Of a stretch of DNA of 64,000 nucleotides, positions 22,723 through 34,812 are shown piece after piece. The translations under genes were made by a program, and so were the position numbers. The first letter of the stretch is position 1. Each line of letters starts with the position of its first letter. The notes beneath the pieces were generated by a model. That model was not told the origin of the DNA and made no database searches. It was given only the letters and a program-made list of their open reading frames with translations. The DNA is from Peromyscus leucopus (Eukaryota; Chordata; Mammalia; Rodentia; Cricetidae), in contig NC_051072.1 of NCBI RefSeq assembly GCF_004664715.2, positions 32,886,642 through 32,950,641 on the forward strand. Direction: 5' to 3'.

Positions 22723-23225
22723 GTACTGTTGTTGTTGTATGCATGTATGCACATGTATGTCACTGTATGAGTGTATATAGAGGACAGAGGATGAAGTTAG
22801 TATGACCTCCTAGATCACTTCTCAAGTTTGTTTTTTGAGAAATTTCTCTCATTGAAACTTACTTTTTCAGTCGGGCAGTGGTGGCACATGCCTTTAATCC
22901 CAGCACTTGGGAGGCAGAGGCAGGCGGATCTCTGTGAGTTCGAGGCCAGCCTGGTTTCCAAAGCGAGTTCCAGGAAAGGAGCAAAGCTACACAGAGAAAT
23001 CCTGTCTTGAAAAACAGAAAAAAAAAAAGAAAAGAAAAAAGAAAAGAAACTTACTTTTTCATCTAGGAAAGCCAGCTTATGAGCTGCAGGGATCCCAATG
23101 TCTCTGCACTGGAGCTTCAGACACCCACTTTATGTGTGGTTTTTATATGAGTGCTGGGGGTCTGAACTAAAGTCCTCATGCTAGTCCAGCATGCCATCTT
23201 CCCAGTTGCTAACTGCATCTCCATG
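22723..23225 (-). mobile_element. B4 SINE, antisense, split by a B1
   Basis: The left part is 22740-22869 ('aggacagaggatgaagttag', 'ttgttttttgagaaatttctctcatt'). The right part is 23062-23220 ('gctgcagggatcccaatgtctctgcac', 'ggtctgaactaaagtcctcatgctag', 'atgccatcttcccag'). Together they follow the antisense B4 order. The B1 at 22870-23045 sits between them. Confidence 0.7.
22870..23045 (+). mobile_element. Full-length B1 SINE with perfect 16-bp target duplication
   Basis: A complete B1 from 'gtcgggcagtggtggcacatgc' to 'cctgtcttgaaaaacag' and a mixed A/G tail. gaaacttactttttca flanks both sides (22854-22869 and 23046-23061). Its A box and B box (gttcgaggcc) are intact. It is a young insertion into an older B4. 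Confidence 0.95.
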
Positions 23226-23234
23226 TGCTTGTTG

Positions 23235-23485
23235 AATGAATTACGATAATCTCCACGCTGTAGGATTATGCTACTAGGAGAAAAGCACACAGTGATCCAT
23301 GAAACCAAATGAGTGTGGCACCCATCATATAGTAATCAGTCCATGAATGAGAACTATTATTGTGGATATTTTAGCTGCGCCCAGTTGTTAAAATTAATTC
23401 AACAGACTTCTATTTAGTCGATATCAACCGAATGGAGGTGAGGTCATTGGTGATGTGTCAACAGAGGTGATAGCCAGATCCAGTC
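23235..23485. other. Unique noncoding DNA
   Basis: No recognisable element was seen. Confidence 0.4.
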
Positions 23486-23705
23486 CTTTGCTGTTGCTTC
23501 TTTGCTTCACAGACACCATAAAATGAGTAGATTCATTCTATCCTAAGCTTCCAGCTGTGGTATTTTATCTCCCATAAATCCCTGAGCACTGGCACCCAAC
23601 CTCCCTTGGACCATAGCTTCTGAAGCAATGGGTTTAAATAAAGGGTTTCTCTAGTAAGTTAATTTCATTAGGTATTTTGACACAGGCATGAAAATTAACA
23701 CAGGA
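23486..23705 (+). mobile_element. Old rodent hAT/URR1-like repeat
   Basis: 'gcttccagctgtggtattttat', 'gcaatgggtttaaataaagggtttct' and a terminal 'ttttgacacaggcatgaaaatta' resemble the same 'aataaaccctttc' class of rodent repeat as at 8380-8705. The assignment is loose. Confidence 0.35.
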
Positions 23706-24355
23706 TATGTGAACAATTAATAACTTAGGTAAATAAGTTCAGGAACACAGCAGAGAAAGTAATATTTCTAGTAGCAATCAAGACCCCATGATATGTATAT
23801 GCTTTTTCATGGCATGGTTATATCCAAGCTGAATAATGTACGAGCCAGCTGGAGGCTTTATATATTTATTCATCTCATTGCTTCATCTCAAAAAATCTTG
23901 GAATTAAAGAAAACATTAAAAATTCAAACTGTGCCACTTTATGGCACAAAATATGTTTTATTAAAGATTCTAATGAGATCAATTTACACCATCTGTACTT
24001 AAAACACAAGACTGTGAAATATGAGAACAATAACCATTTCATCTTAATGGTGCTCTCAGTTATTAGGTAAATTATATCTGGCCTTGAGAACCACTTTTGT
24101 ATCTTTAGATAAGCATTTTCTATTAGCAAATCATATATGAAATGAAAATTAGATATAGGAGTGTCATTTTATAAAAAAACTGCATAAGATGAAACAAAAA
24201 GTTTTTCACCTCATAAAATGCATCTAACTAATTGAAAGAACGGTATTATTAAATATTCATTAAATTGTTTTAACATATTTGTTTTCCAGAACATAAGTGG
24301 AAGAACAGTGATCCAGCTTTTTGTCTAAATACACTTTATACTTTGTCATTATATA
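23706..24355. other. Unique AT-rich noncoding DNA
   Basis: No recognisable element was seen. Confidence 0.45.
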
Positions 24356-25690
24356 AGCATAAATATACTGAATTTTGGTCACTTTTCAACCTCTATTACA
24401 CTCTCATACCCACCCTCTCTTGCCGAAGCCCTCCTTCCCAACAAGCCCCCATCTGCTTTGATGTCATTTTTATATGTGAACCACTGAGTTTAATTATTGC
24501 TTACATGAGTGAAGATAGTATTACTTACTTGAACAAGGCAAAGCTATCAATGATGACATCACTGATACTACACACTTTCCTGAGGAACCATTAACTGCCC
24601 ATATTTCTTAAATGAGGGCTGGGGCTTAGTGAGTCCCTCCTCCATGCATGGTAGAATGGTGATGGTCACCCAGCCTTGGACTGGCTCAGGACTCATGCAG
24701 GTAAACATAGATGTGGTACTTTTATGAGCATAGTAACCATGTTGTTTTCAGAAGACACTGATCCATAGCACTCTTTCACAACCTCTGATTCTTCCATTTT
24801 CCCACTCCATACCATTTCTGTGATCCTACTTGAGCCTTGGAGAGAGTGATGTAGCGGCTGAGTATTCAACAGTCACCTGTTCTCTGCACTGTGACCAGTT
24901 GTGAGTCTTTGAATTGACCATCATCTGCTCAAAGAGAAAGAGAAGTTTCTCTGAAAAAGGCTGAGAGCAGCACTAATCTATGGTATAAACACATGCATTT
25001 AGAAAGTAATATAAAAATTCTTTAGCCAAAACACAGTAGTAGATTTACTACATCCCCTAGCCACAGGTTTTTTGTTTGTTTGTTTTTTTCTGTGACAGGG
25101 TTTTTCTGTGTAACAATCATAGCTGTCCTGGAACTCACTCTGTAGCCCAGGCTGGCCTCGAACTCACAGATGCCTGCCTCTGACTCCCAAGTGCTGGGAT
25201 TAAAGGTGTGTACCACCAATGCCAGGCCAGCCACAGATTCTTGACCAGGCTTTCAGATGTAAGTTTTCTCAGCAGTCTTCAAATTTAACCAAAACGTGGA
25301 TTAGTTAACTCTGTAATAGTCATGCCATTATTGCCCTAATGGGCATAGCTTTGCAAACAGGGAGTCATTTGTAGATCTTAAGGTCCACAGCTGGTAAGAA
25401 TCATTGATGACTTTTCTCCCCCAGCAGCCTATGTAGCTCCTCTGGCACTGTAGAATGTAGCCCATAGGAAGAAAGCTTCGAGTTCAGTTCCAGATTCATT
25501 TCTCAATGTCCTGCACTCCAAGAATATGATGCTTTCAGCAATATGATCTTATGATGTAGTTCAGGTCAGTAACTAAGGACTATGTCAATAGGCTGTGTTG
25601 TTTTGGGGCAAGTGGAGGATCACTGACCAACAACCAACCCCTTGGGCACTGCAGTATACCATACTTTGAACAGAACCAGAATTCTGTGTT
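24356..25690 (-). mobile_element. Lx-type LINE-1 3' region, antisense, with nested B1
   Basis: An unusually complete copy. Landmarks in order are 'cttcccaacaagcccccat' (24436-), 'ccactgagtttaattattgcttacatgag', 'accattaactgcccatat', 'tcaacagtcacct', 'gaccagttgtgagtctttg', 'gagagcagcactaatctatggtataaac', 'ttctcccccagcagcctatgtag' and 'tcagcaatatgatctta'. The B1 at 25067-25228 interrupts it. No coding part is present. Confidence 0.85.
25067..25228 (-). mobile_element. B1 SINE, antisense
   Basis: Reads as antisense B1: T-rich tail, 'gtgacagggtttttctgtgtaa', 'ctgtcctggaactcactctgtagcccaggctggcctcgaactcac', 'cccaagtgctgggattaaaggtgtgtaccacc'. agccacag flanks both sides (25059-25066 and 25229-25236). 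Confidence 0.92.
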
Positions 25691-25699
25691 ACCTCATGA

Positions 25700-26365
25700 T
25701 CAGTTTCCAAAGATAAAATAGAGGAAGAAGTTTGCTTATGAAACATGGTTTTCAGTGGTTTATCCTTTTAAAGTAATTTTCTCCTTTATTAAATGTGAAT
25801 TTTATTGTACCTATGGAACATACTTGATTGGAAGGTACATTAAAATAAAATTCCAAATGTATTCTTTATTTTTCCTTTGTTTGGTCAACTTTGGAATCAT
25901 CATAAAATACTGGGAATTCAGAGGTATTTGTCATCTCTTTCACATTATTGCTGTTTTCTTTCTTTTCCTTTTCTTTTTCTTTTTTGATTTGTCACATGAG
26001 ATTTAGGTAGGAGAAAAGCACATTTAAATTAAACAATTCCTCATTCTCCGGTTCATACCACAAAAGCCACACTGATGCTTTCTTCACTGCCTGTTCCTCC
26101 ATCTTTGTCTCCGCAGTCTGCTCCGATTCTCCTTCTCAGTGGTCACGGTCAAACCAAGTCTCCCCAGAATTCTACATGTGAAAGTCTCAACTTTTAGGGT
26201 CTCAGAATGAGACACTATTTGAAGGCAATTTTTTTTCAAAAAAGTAATTATGTTAAAATGATGCAAGTTTGAAGACAACCTGTCTACACAATAAGACCAT
26301 GTTTCAAAAATAGGGGATAATTGAAAGAGGAAAACCTTATTAAGTGTGTTCTTGAACAAAATCCC
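25700..26365. other. Unique noncoding DNA
   Basis: AT-rich with a TTTTCC/TTTCTT-rich patch near 25955-25985; no recognisable element was seen. Confidence 0.45.
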
Positions 26366-26369
26366 ACAG

Positions 26370-27412
26370 GTTAATCAGCTCCAACTGCAGTCATTTACTT
26401 CTCACTGTTCTGGAGGCTGAAGAGTTGGTTATCAGAGTGTGATCATGGGCAGCCAACGGTGACAGAATTTTTCTTGCTTGAAGATTGATTCCATCCTTAC
26501 CTGGATGGGAAAGGGTACTCTGTTCTCATCATCTCTGTTTCTGTATATATCTGCATATGCATATTTACAAGTTTGTATGCATGTGTATGTGTTTACATGG
26601 GTGCAGGTTCCCATATATGTGTGCTCATGCATGTGCATGTGTAGTAGACTGAAGGTAAATGTTCAGTAACTTCTTCAGTGTCTCTGCATCTTGTGTTATG
26701 AGACAGTCTCTCACTGAACCCGGAACTCACCACTTTGGCAAGATTGACAGGCAAGAGAACAGGAAGATCCCCCTGCCTCCAGACCTGGAATGCTGGGGTT
26801 GCCAGTGTGTGTTGCCTTGGCCTTTGACAAAGCATTGTGCATTGTACTCTCGTTTTTCATTGACTGTATGGCATCACTTTACTAACGGAGCCCGCCCCCC
26901 ATCTTCTCAGCTCCTTTTTGAAGGGACAGTGACAAACTCACCTCTTCTAAACCTAATTACCTCCTCTTATATTTTGTTTCCAGTCCTTTAGAAAAATATT
27001 CAGGTCTAAGAAATCATTAATATTAGACATTTATTTCATGAGAAGCTGCAAAGTCTAAAATGAAGGTGAGTTGGTGAGATTTCTTCTCTTTTTTCTGTGA
27101 TCATAACTCATGCTCCAACTTCCAGATATCCCCACTACTGTGGCTTTTTGGTGAAAGAGGTGAAAGAACAGACTCATTTAGAGCTTTTAAAAAATGGGAT
27201 CATTACTTCAGGTTGTGAGGGTGAATCATTCATTCAACAGCTAGTTTTGCAAAGGTGGTACTTCTCCATGGAGGGTGAACATTGGCATGAGTTTTTGAAA
27301 GAACACAGACATCCCACTATTGTGCCACTCAAAGCTTCCATCCCAATTGTTGTATTGGGCTCAGGGCTTCGATATATGAATTTTGAGTAGAGGTAAATAT
27401 TCAGCACATAGC
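26370..27412 (-). mobile_element. Possible old MaLR-type LTR remnant, antisense, with B4 inserted
   Basis: The left end 'ctcactgttctggaggctgaag', the middle 'tctaaacctaattacctcctcttat' (26946-) and the right end 'cagggcttcgatatatgaatttt' with 'attcagcacatagca' follow the antisense order of MaLR/MST-like LTRs. The intervening text is weakly similar, so the extent is approximate. Confidence 0.35.
26560..26828 (-). mobile_element. B4 SINE, antisense
   Basis: 'catgtgcatgtgtagtagactgaag', 'ttgtgttatgagacagtctctcactgaacccggaactcacca' and 'gaatgctggggttgccagtgtg' follow antisense B4. The left GT-rich part is its tail. Confidence 0.6.
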
Positions 27413-27523
27413 ATGAACCCTTTGGAAATTCACACGTATCTTTGTATTGTTGTGCCTGAAAGGAAGAATTTCAGGATGAATTTGTTATACTCTTGAGGAT
27501 TTCTAAATTTCCAAATGGTCAGG

Positions 27524-28009
27524 TGTAGCACAAATCTTAAAGGGTCTTAATAATAAAAATAAACCTGGATCTAGGTATTAGGGCGAATGCTGAAAGATCA
27601 GAGAAACAGAACCAGCCACAGCTAACCTCACCTCTCCAGTTCCTCAGCTGATCTCATTTCCTCAATCTGGAAGCTTCTGTGTCCTCATCGGAATGGATCT
27701 CAGCTGAACTGCTGCTCAAAGGCCTAAAAGCTTAACAGGTTCTAGTTCCTGGTCCTCATACCTTATATATCTTTCTGCTTCCTGCCACCACTTCCTGGGA
27801 TTAAAGGCATGCGTCACCATGCCTGGCTATTTCCAGTGTGACATTGAACTCACAGAGATCCAGACAGATCTCTGCCTTGGGAATTTTAGAATTAAAGATG
27901 TGTGTACCACTATTTTCTGGCCTCCATATCTAGTGGCTGTTCTGCTCTCTGACCCCAGATAAATTTATTAGAATGCACAATATATTAGGGGACACAATAT
28001 ATCACCACA
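27524..28009 (-). mobile_element. Solo ERV LTR, type 2 (older copy with B1-derived core)
   Basis: Starts TGTAGCACAAATC and ends ATATCACCACA on the plus strand, the same borders as the LTR at 3731-4191. The middle carries 'cctgggattaaaggcatgcgtcaccatgcc' and 'gaactcacagagatccagac', which read as pieces of antisense B1. The flanking hexamers (gtcagg and gccaaa) do not match well, in keeping with age. Confidence 0.75.
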
Positions 28010-29005
28010 GCCAAACCAAGAGACTCTGACGTTACTTCCCTAAACTTAAACCTAATTCTTGATTGAATCCATCACTTCCACATCTAAGCATAGCTGAGGA
28101 ATATGCATTTCTCTCACTCCTCTAAAAATATTGCCCCCATTTTTGTCCTGCAAAATTAATTTTTTTGGAGTAGAATATCTACCCTGGACAATTCCAAGGA
28201 TGGCAGGACTCTGAAAAACTAAAAGTTTATTCTAGAAGTAGCTGTTTTAGAAACATATGGTCACATTATAAGTTTATGCTAAGCTGGTATAAAAACTACT
28301 ATTAATGTTTCATACAGTTGACTGTCTACCATAATCAGGGGTTTTACAGCTATATTATTTTGCAAAGATATTTCTCATGACATATTTGTCAGATTGAATA
28401 TTTAATCACTTAAATAATTTTGAAAAATGACATTTATCGATGACCCGAATGTGAAAATACACTAAGGCAGTTTTATAAGGCTGCATATCAATTTATAATA
28501 AAAATTATGTACTATATAACCCTTTCTAGTTACTCTGAATATTGCTTTCATTTGTATACTGCACTTAGAGATGTAAAAATTGTTGTCATGTGACATATGA
28601 TTGTCTTTTCTTTTTCTTTCACTTGAAACTTTAACTTTCAGTAAGAAATGATAATTGCTACTAACAACATGACTCTGAATTGGAGCTTTATTTTACCTTT
28701 GTTCTCACAGAGGAGAAAAAAGAAAAATGAAAGAAAAAGAAGATAATTTGTAGAAAGCCACATATAATTTTTTTATCTCAGAACAACACTAAACCAATTT
28801 ACAGAATTTTCACATTATCAACACATTTTAGAAATTATTAGTAGTATATTAGAAATATATTATTAGATTGATATATTTACACTGAAGATTTTAATCTGAA
28901 TGCATACTCAGCCTAGTGGCTCATTGCTTTGTCTTTTCTTCAGGGGTAGTTCCATCCTGCAGATGATCTAGTTTTCTGTGAGAACAGATACTATAAGACA
29001 CTTTT
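28010..29005. other. Unique AT-rich noncoding DNA
   Basis: No recognisable element was seen. Confidence 0.5.
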
Positions 29006-29007
29006 AA

Positions 29008-29235
29008 TAGAATGGTCTCTGCAGGCAGACTGCCTGGCCTCTAAGCCCAGGACACCCACTCACAGAATTAGAAACAAGTAAGTGGCCTGACTTAGTTATG
29101 TTTTCCTTTCTTCATCGGGAGGTTTAGGAAAAATGATATAATTCCCATGAGGTCTCCTGTCAAGGCCATATGAGATGACACCCACTGAGTGTGAGTAGTG
29201 TCTGGCATGTAAAAACTGTCATCTCATCAATGATA
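29008..29235 (-). mobile_element. MIR SINE, antisense
   Basis: 'gcaggcagactgcctggcctctaag', 'ttagttatgttttcctttcttcatcgggag', 'catatgagatgacaccc' and 'gtgtctggcatgtaaaa' follow antisense MIR from its 3' end to its 5' end. Confidence 0.75.
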
Positions 29236-30150
29236 CATAATTAATTGTGCACTGAGACCCTCGTAAAATATATCACTGCAGGGAAAATTTGAAGAAAGAT
29301 CAATACAGGCTCAACTACATTTAAATTAAAGACTACATTTCACTTAAAAGAACATTATACTGATAAGCTAGTAAAATTAAGACATTTGAATGCTTCACTG
29401 TAACCTTTACATTTAAGAAATGCTAACTAATTTATTCTGTATTCCATTAAATAGTTATCAAATATGTATTAATTCCAAATAGCATGAATAAGCTTTACAT
29501 TCTTATTACACTGGGATATGGTTGATAGGATAATTTGGCTGGTGATAAGAATAAGAACTTGGCATTTTACTGAAATAGATATGCAAAATGTTCAAAGAAT
29601 CATCTTCAAAGAGGCATGAGGATGGATAAATCCTATAGTAGTAGGTAAGAGAGTCCAAGGCATTCAGAACTGGAAGCCTTAAAGTCAGAGTTCTAAATAC
29701 TGCTTTGTTTTCACTAGGCAGTCCAGGTGAGCAATACGTAGGTTTTCACATATTGTCAACTCTAACAGTGAACTTTACTGACTGAATTTTAGGAAGACAG
29801 TTTTGAGGCTTCCTCAGTTATAACTGTGGCTGCTTTGCAAGCAAGCATGTTCAACTTGGCTCTTGAGTTCTCCCCCATACAAGAACATATTGGTTATCCT
29901 CTCTAAATGCTCCCTAGCAGCCATTGTCTATCTTACCATTTTCTTAAGTTTTGACATGTCCTCTCTCCAGGCTAATAACCTGCCATAGAATGAGAACTCT
30001 GTGAATATATGCATGTCTCCTATTCAATATCAGAGACATAAGACACACAGCAAGCCCTGGTATGTAGTGACCAGTGGATAAACATTGGTTGAAGAACCCT
30101 TAAATTGCTTCTCCTCACCTAGATGTGTGTCCTTAGATTACAAGCTTAAG
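29236..30150. other. Unique noncoding DNA
   Basis: No recognisable element was seen. Confidence 0.5.
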
Positions 30151-30156
30151 ATAAGC

Positions 30157-30362
30157 AAGGGCTGGTGATATGGCACAGTGAGTGAAGTTGCTTGCTGCAC
30201 AAGCCTGTGAACTGAGTTCGAGTCCCTAACTCACATACAGGTGGTTGAAGAGAACAGAATCCACAAAGCTGCCCTCTCACTTTCCGTGAGCATCATGGCA
30301 CGTATTCTGCCCACATACTTCATACATCCACATAAACAATAATAACAAATAAAAATTATACA
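30157..30362 (+). mobile_element. B3/B2-type SINE
   Basis: 'aagggctggtgatatggcacagtgagtgaag', 'gaactgagttcgagtccctaactcacata', 'ctgccctctcactttccgtgagcatcatggcacg' and an 'ataataacaaataaaaatta' tail give the B3 order. The tRNA-like A and B boxes are recognisable. Confidence 0.8.
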
Positions 30363-30364
30363 AA

Positions 30365-30649
30365 GCATATAAGCACAGTAATGAAAGTATTTGGGTACCC
30401 ACACATGCTGCAGGTGTGGCCTGTAACATAAAATCAGCTTCTTTGAGGTCACCTGGGGCAAGTTTCCCTGCCCTAAAACTCAATGCCCTGGGTTCAAGTT
30501 GAGGAATTTTAGGAGACCTCTCTCAAAATACAAAGTGGGACAATTCCCACATTACACACTAATATTCCTGCAGCTAATGTTTCAGTCTTTAGCTTTATCA
30601 GTTCATGTTAATCCAGGATTTTCAGTGTGTGTGTGGACAGTGCATGCAT

Positions 30650-30699
<50 letters not shown>

Positions 30700-31750
30700 A
30701 TGCCTGTGTGGTGCAGTATAGAGTAGAAAGTGTTATCTAGACATGGTGCCAGCATAGGATACACACAGAGGACACAGGTGGATGCCATGACTTTCATTTT
30801 GCTCAGCTATGACCTTGCTTCTTAATTCCTCCTCTACATGGATTTAAGTATGACACAACCTTCTGACTTAAGCCATTTGCTTCTTAAAATTCTGACATGA
30901 AAAATACCTTTCTCATTTCTAAAACTTCAGTGCATAAGATCTTAAAATTTTCATATATTATCATCATCTCTCACTATTAATTTCTCTATTAGTTTCAACT
31001 AATAGCAGGAACTGTTAAATAAATGGACATATTTCTCTGTATTCAAATCACAATGAATATAATCAGCTTTACCATATAGATCCCTATGCAAATTGTTTTG
31101 GCTAAAACACACAGATTAAAACTTTTTATGTTTGTTTATCTTAATTCCATTTTTAAACTCTCTAGGTTACTATTATGTTTAAAAGTAAATCTTGATTTAT
31201 GGTCTTCTTGATCAGAGTCAATTAACCAACACTCCTTTGAAAGCTACACACTGAAATGCAGCGCAGCTAAAGTAGAGATTGGAAAGAGTTCAGAAATATG
31301 GCTACTATAGGATAAAAATAATCATATTTTATTTACATTGCAGCTTCAAAGTTTATACATATTGTGACATTTTTTTCCAACAAAAGAAGTCAAGATATCT
31401 GCGCTTGCAGAGACCCCCATTTATGGTATAAACTATTGTGTTCTATCCTCACAGGCTCTGTTCACAGAGCTCACTGTTCCAGAAAAACTTTACACATAAA
31501 GAATTCTGCTGTGCACAAATTTGAAATGATTAGCCCCACACTTGAGTTTTGTAGCAGTCCCACCGGTCTTTTGTACCGAAAGTCACTGTTGATGCTGTCT
31601 CTTATGACTGAAATGATCAGAGTATCTTAAATCTTATCATTGGGATTTCTGTCCTCTCATCATCCTATCTGTAGCTCTGAGACTGAGTCTCCCAAATTTC
31701 GTATGTATCATGATGTCTTTATTCTGTAGCTCATGTTCCAGTTCTTCTGG
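30365..31750. other. Unique noncoding DNA with a GT tract
   Basis: Besides the (GT)n at 30652-30698 no element was recognised. The 88-codon open frame at 31364-31630 shows no family resemblance. Confidence 0.45.
30652..30698. repeat. (GT)n microsatellite
   Basis: An uninterrupted GT tract of about 23 units. Confidence 0.97.
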
Positions 31751-31759
31751 TTGGTGCAG

Positions 31760-32162
31760 CTTTCATGTTCTGGCAATCTCTTGGATCAACTGGACTCAAG
31801 CAGGGTTCATCTAGGAAGAGGAATCTTAATTTAGAAAATGCCCACAGAATTGGCTTCTAGGAAAGTCTGTAGAGCTCTTTCTTGATTGATGAATAATGTG
31901 AGAGGGTCCAAATCAGTGTGGGTGATAGCACGTGTAGGCAAGTGGTCCTGGATGGTGTAGTAAAGCAGGCTGAGTCAGCTTGGACAATAAGGCAGTAACA
32001 GCATTTCTCCATGGCTTCTTCATCATCTCCCACCTCCAGATTCCTTTCTTGAGTTCCTGTCCTGACTTTCCTGGATGCTGGCCTGTAAGCTTAAATAAAC
32101 CTTTTCTTCCCTAAGTTGCTTGGTTCTGGTGTCTAACACAACAATAGGAACTTCATGACATC
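31760..32162 (+). mobile_element. Old rodent interspersed repeat (hAT-Charlie-like)
   Basis: 'ttgattgatgaataatgtgagagggtcc', 'gcaagtggtcctggatggtgtagtaaagcaggctgag', 'catttctccatggcttc', 'gattcctttcttgagttcctgtcctgac' and 'taaataaaccttttcttccctaagttgcttgg' follow a common rodent repeat end to end. The family name (RCHARR1/URR1 type) is uncertain. Confidence 0.65.
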
Positions 32163-34205
32163 TACTTTCAGAATCCATCTCTTCTCTGTACTATATTTTG
32201 ACTTTCTTATCTGAATTCTTCACTCCAGCCAGGCAAGTTTCAACATTATCCTCTATAGCAGGTTCTGTTTCCATTTTACACTCCATGAGCTCATATTCTT
32301 GGATAAACGAATTATGTAGTCTTCCTTTTGACATCTTCTTGTGTCCCCAAAACCAATGTCATCAGAGTGACCATGGTTCTGACTTCTCCACACATCCTTC
32401 CTAACTATTTGATATTATTATTTTAGATTCATTTCGATATATACACTAATTAACACATATCATAAAATATGAGTATATGTGAGAATTTCCAGAACTTATC
32501 CATCTAAATCCCAAGGAACCTGCATTTTTTTTCAAAGAAGCATATATGTGACATGAGTAGATACTGAGAACGATAAACTCCATCTACCTTTACTTGTCCA
32601 TCCTGCCATTAGGAGTTCCCAGCATCAGTACTATGGATCTAACCCCTATAATATTCCTCAAACTCACTACTATGATCAGATTCTAAATGTGATCTATTAA
32701 AAGCACTTTGGAAGCCAAGATCATTCTCTGATAGCTTAGCTCAGACCTGAACTATAACCTCTCTCAGACATTAGCTATAAGTGAAGCACCCATTTCTAAT
32801 TCATGAAAACATAGAGCCAGAGAAAACTTAATCACTAGCTCTTGGGAAACATTGTCATGATTTAAGCAGGAGTGAATTAGTGTCATGTGCTTTGAAGTCC
32901 CTTGGGGGCACGTGCATGGACTTATACCCAGAAAATTGTCTTTTAGGTTTTCCTCATCCTAAAACATCTGAAACGTAGTTCAGCATGCTTTGGCAGAATT
33001 TAAGCGCAGTAGAATTGCTCATTTTCTTATTGCAAAATACTTTTTTTTTTTTTGGCAGACTGTGTCCCCATGTGCTATCATCGTACACTATCAATAGACT
33101 AGATACAATGAAACCATTAGATAGCCACTAAATAGCCAATAAGGTCTATGTCTTTTATTTTATACTTTTAAAAAATATGTTGTTAGGTATTAGTTATAAG
33201 TTAGATGCAGTGAACAGAAGTTGAGAAGCTGCAATGCAGCTTCTAATATTAATAATCTCCACAAAGGACTTACAACTATGCACAGAGGATATCTTACTAA
33301 AAGAAATGGCTGAATGTGAAAAAATGTAAGGTTTGAAACAGAGTATGTGGGTCAAGTTCCTACTCCAGAAATAACAACAGGTGGTCTTCCATAAGGTGTC
33401 CATATGGTAGAGACATGATGCTGCTGAGAATTCTGCATAGAGAAAAACAACCTATAACCCCCCCCCCCCCAGGGAATAGAATCTCCCACATTGTCACCAA
33501 ATTGGGAATCGTTTTATAGGCAACGGTTGTGATGGCTTACCATAAACTCATAGGCTTATGTGATATTTACTCCTCTAGTCTCAATAACTTTTTACAATCA
33601 AGGAGCTTCTCCTGAGGTTTTCCTAGCAAGAAAAAAAAATCAACTAGAAGTGAATATTTTATATTGAACATTTACTATACTCATTTTTATAAGATGGATT
33701 TTTTAAAATCATTTTTGTGTACAGTAAATTGATTATTCACATAATTTAATGTTTTCAACATGAGCAAAATTAATTAAATATTGTAAAAGTTAGGTGTATG
33801 TGTGTGCACAGATGTATGTGCATATATATATATATGTCTATGACCAATCATTTTAAGTCTTCAATCACTTGTACAGAATAATTCTCTGTTGCATGCATTT
33901 GTTATGCACAGGCAAAGGAATCTTTTATTCATATTAAAGAAAATAACCATAGATTAACTTGTGCTGTGAAGTATGTTTTTTGATATAAATTTTTATTGTC
34001 TCATTTTTACCATTAAGTTATATATTCACTTAACTTGAAAGAAGCATGGCTTCATTGACTTGCCCACTATGGTTACTTAAAATCTATATCTACTTTGAAT
34101 ATTTAATTGGAAATAAATGCTGAAATACTAACTGTAGACCAAGTTCACATTTTGATAACACTTCAAGGCAGCCATTTTGAACACAAGTAGCTAATTTCCT
34201 TTCAA
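32163..34205. other. Unique AT-rich noncoding DNA
   Basis: Only a 13-base C run at 33458-33470 stands out; no element was recognised. Confidence 0.5.
33458..33470 (+). repeat. Poly(C) run
   Basis: Thirteen C residues in a row within otherwise AT-rich DNA. Confidence 0.95.
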
Positions 34206-34221
34206 ATAAGAATGTCAGTTG

Positions 34222-34409
34222 AGCCGGGCGTTGGTGGCACATGCCTTTAATCCCAGCACTCGGGAGGCAGAGCCAGGTTCATGTCTGTGAGTTCAAGGCC
34301 AGCCTGGGCTACCAAGTGAGCTCCAGGAAAGGCACAAAGCTACACAGAGAAACCCTGTCTCAAAAAAACAAAAAATAAATAAATAAATAAATAAATAAAA
34401 ATAAAAAAA
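34222..34409 (+). mobile_element. Full-length B1 SINE
   Basis: Complete from 'agccgggcgttggtggcacatgc' to 'cctgtctcaaaaaaac', with an aaat-repeat tail. The flanks share aagaatgt(c/t)a (34208-34217 and 34410-34419). The variant 'ctaccaagtgagctccaggaaaggc' is the cricetid B1 form. Confidence 0.93.
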
Positions 34410-34720
34410 AAGAATGTTATTTTAGACAAGACACTTCTTAGCAAGAAATATAATTGAACTGTAGCCTACTGGGGTAAATACATTATTTAAATTAGCATAA
34501 ACTAATCGGTTTTGTTATATCATTGTCTTTATATTTGTATTTGTCTTTATACTATGCTCCACTTCATTTTGTTGTTCTCCTCCCAAGTGTGGCTTGCTTT
34601 CTTCTGGCTGCTTCCCCTTTTCTTCATTGTGCTTTTCTGTCACATGTATTTACTCTTTTCCCTTCTCATTTAAGATCTTTTCCTACTTCCTCATGATCCA
34701 TTTTATATTATCACGACTGA

Positions 34721-34812
34721 AACACACACAGACATATATACACACACATACACACACACACACACACACCACCACCACCACCACCACCACCACACCACAT
34801 GCACACATACAC
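34721..34812. repeat. (CA)n/(CCA)n compound repeat
   Basis: CA units pass into about nine CAC triplets. It lies inside the LINE-1 3' UTR. Confidence 0.95.

Noticed and set aside
22549..22805. Open frames of repeating His-Thr or Cys-Val on either strand
   Set aside because: Translations of the (GT)n tract. The same holds for 30603-30797, 45467-45853 and 48828-49157.
27097..27390. 97-codon plus-strand open frame
   Set aside because: No family recognised; lies in what looks like an old antisense LTR remnant, and length alone is within chance expectation for 64 kb.
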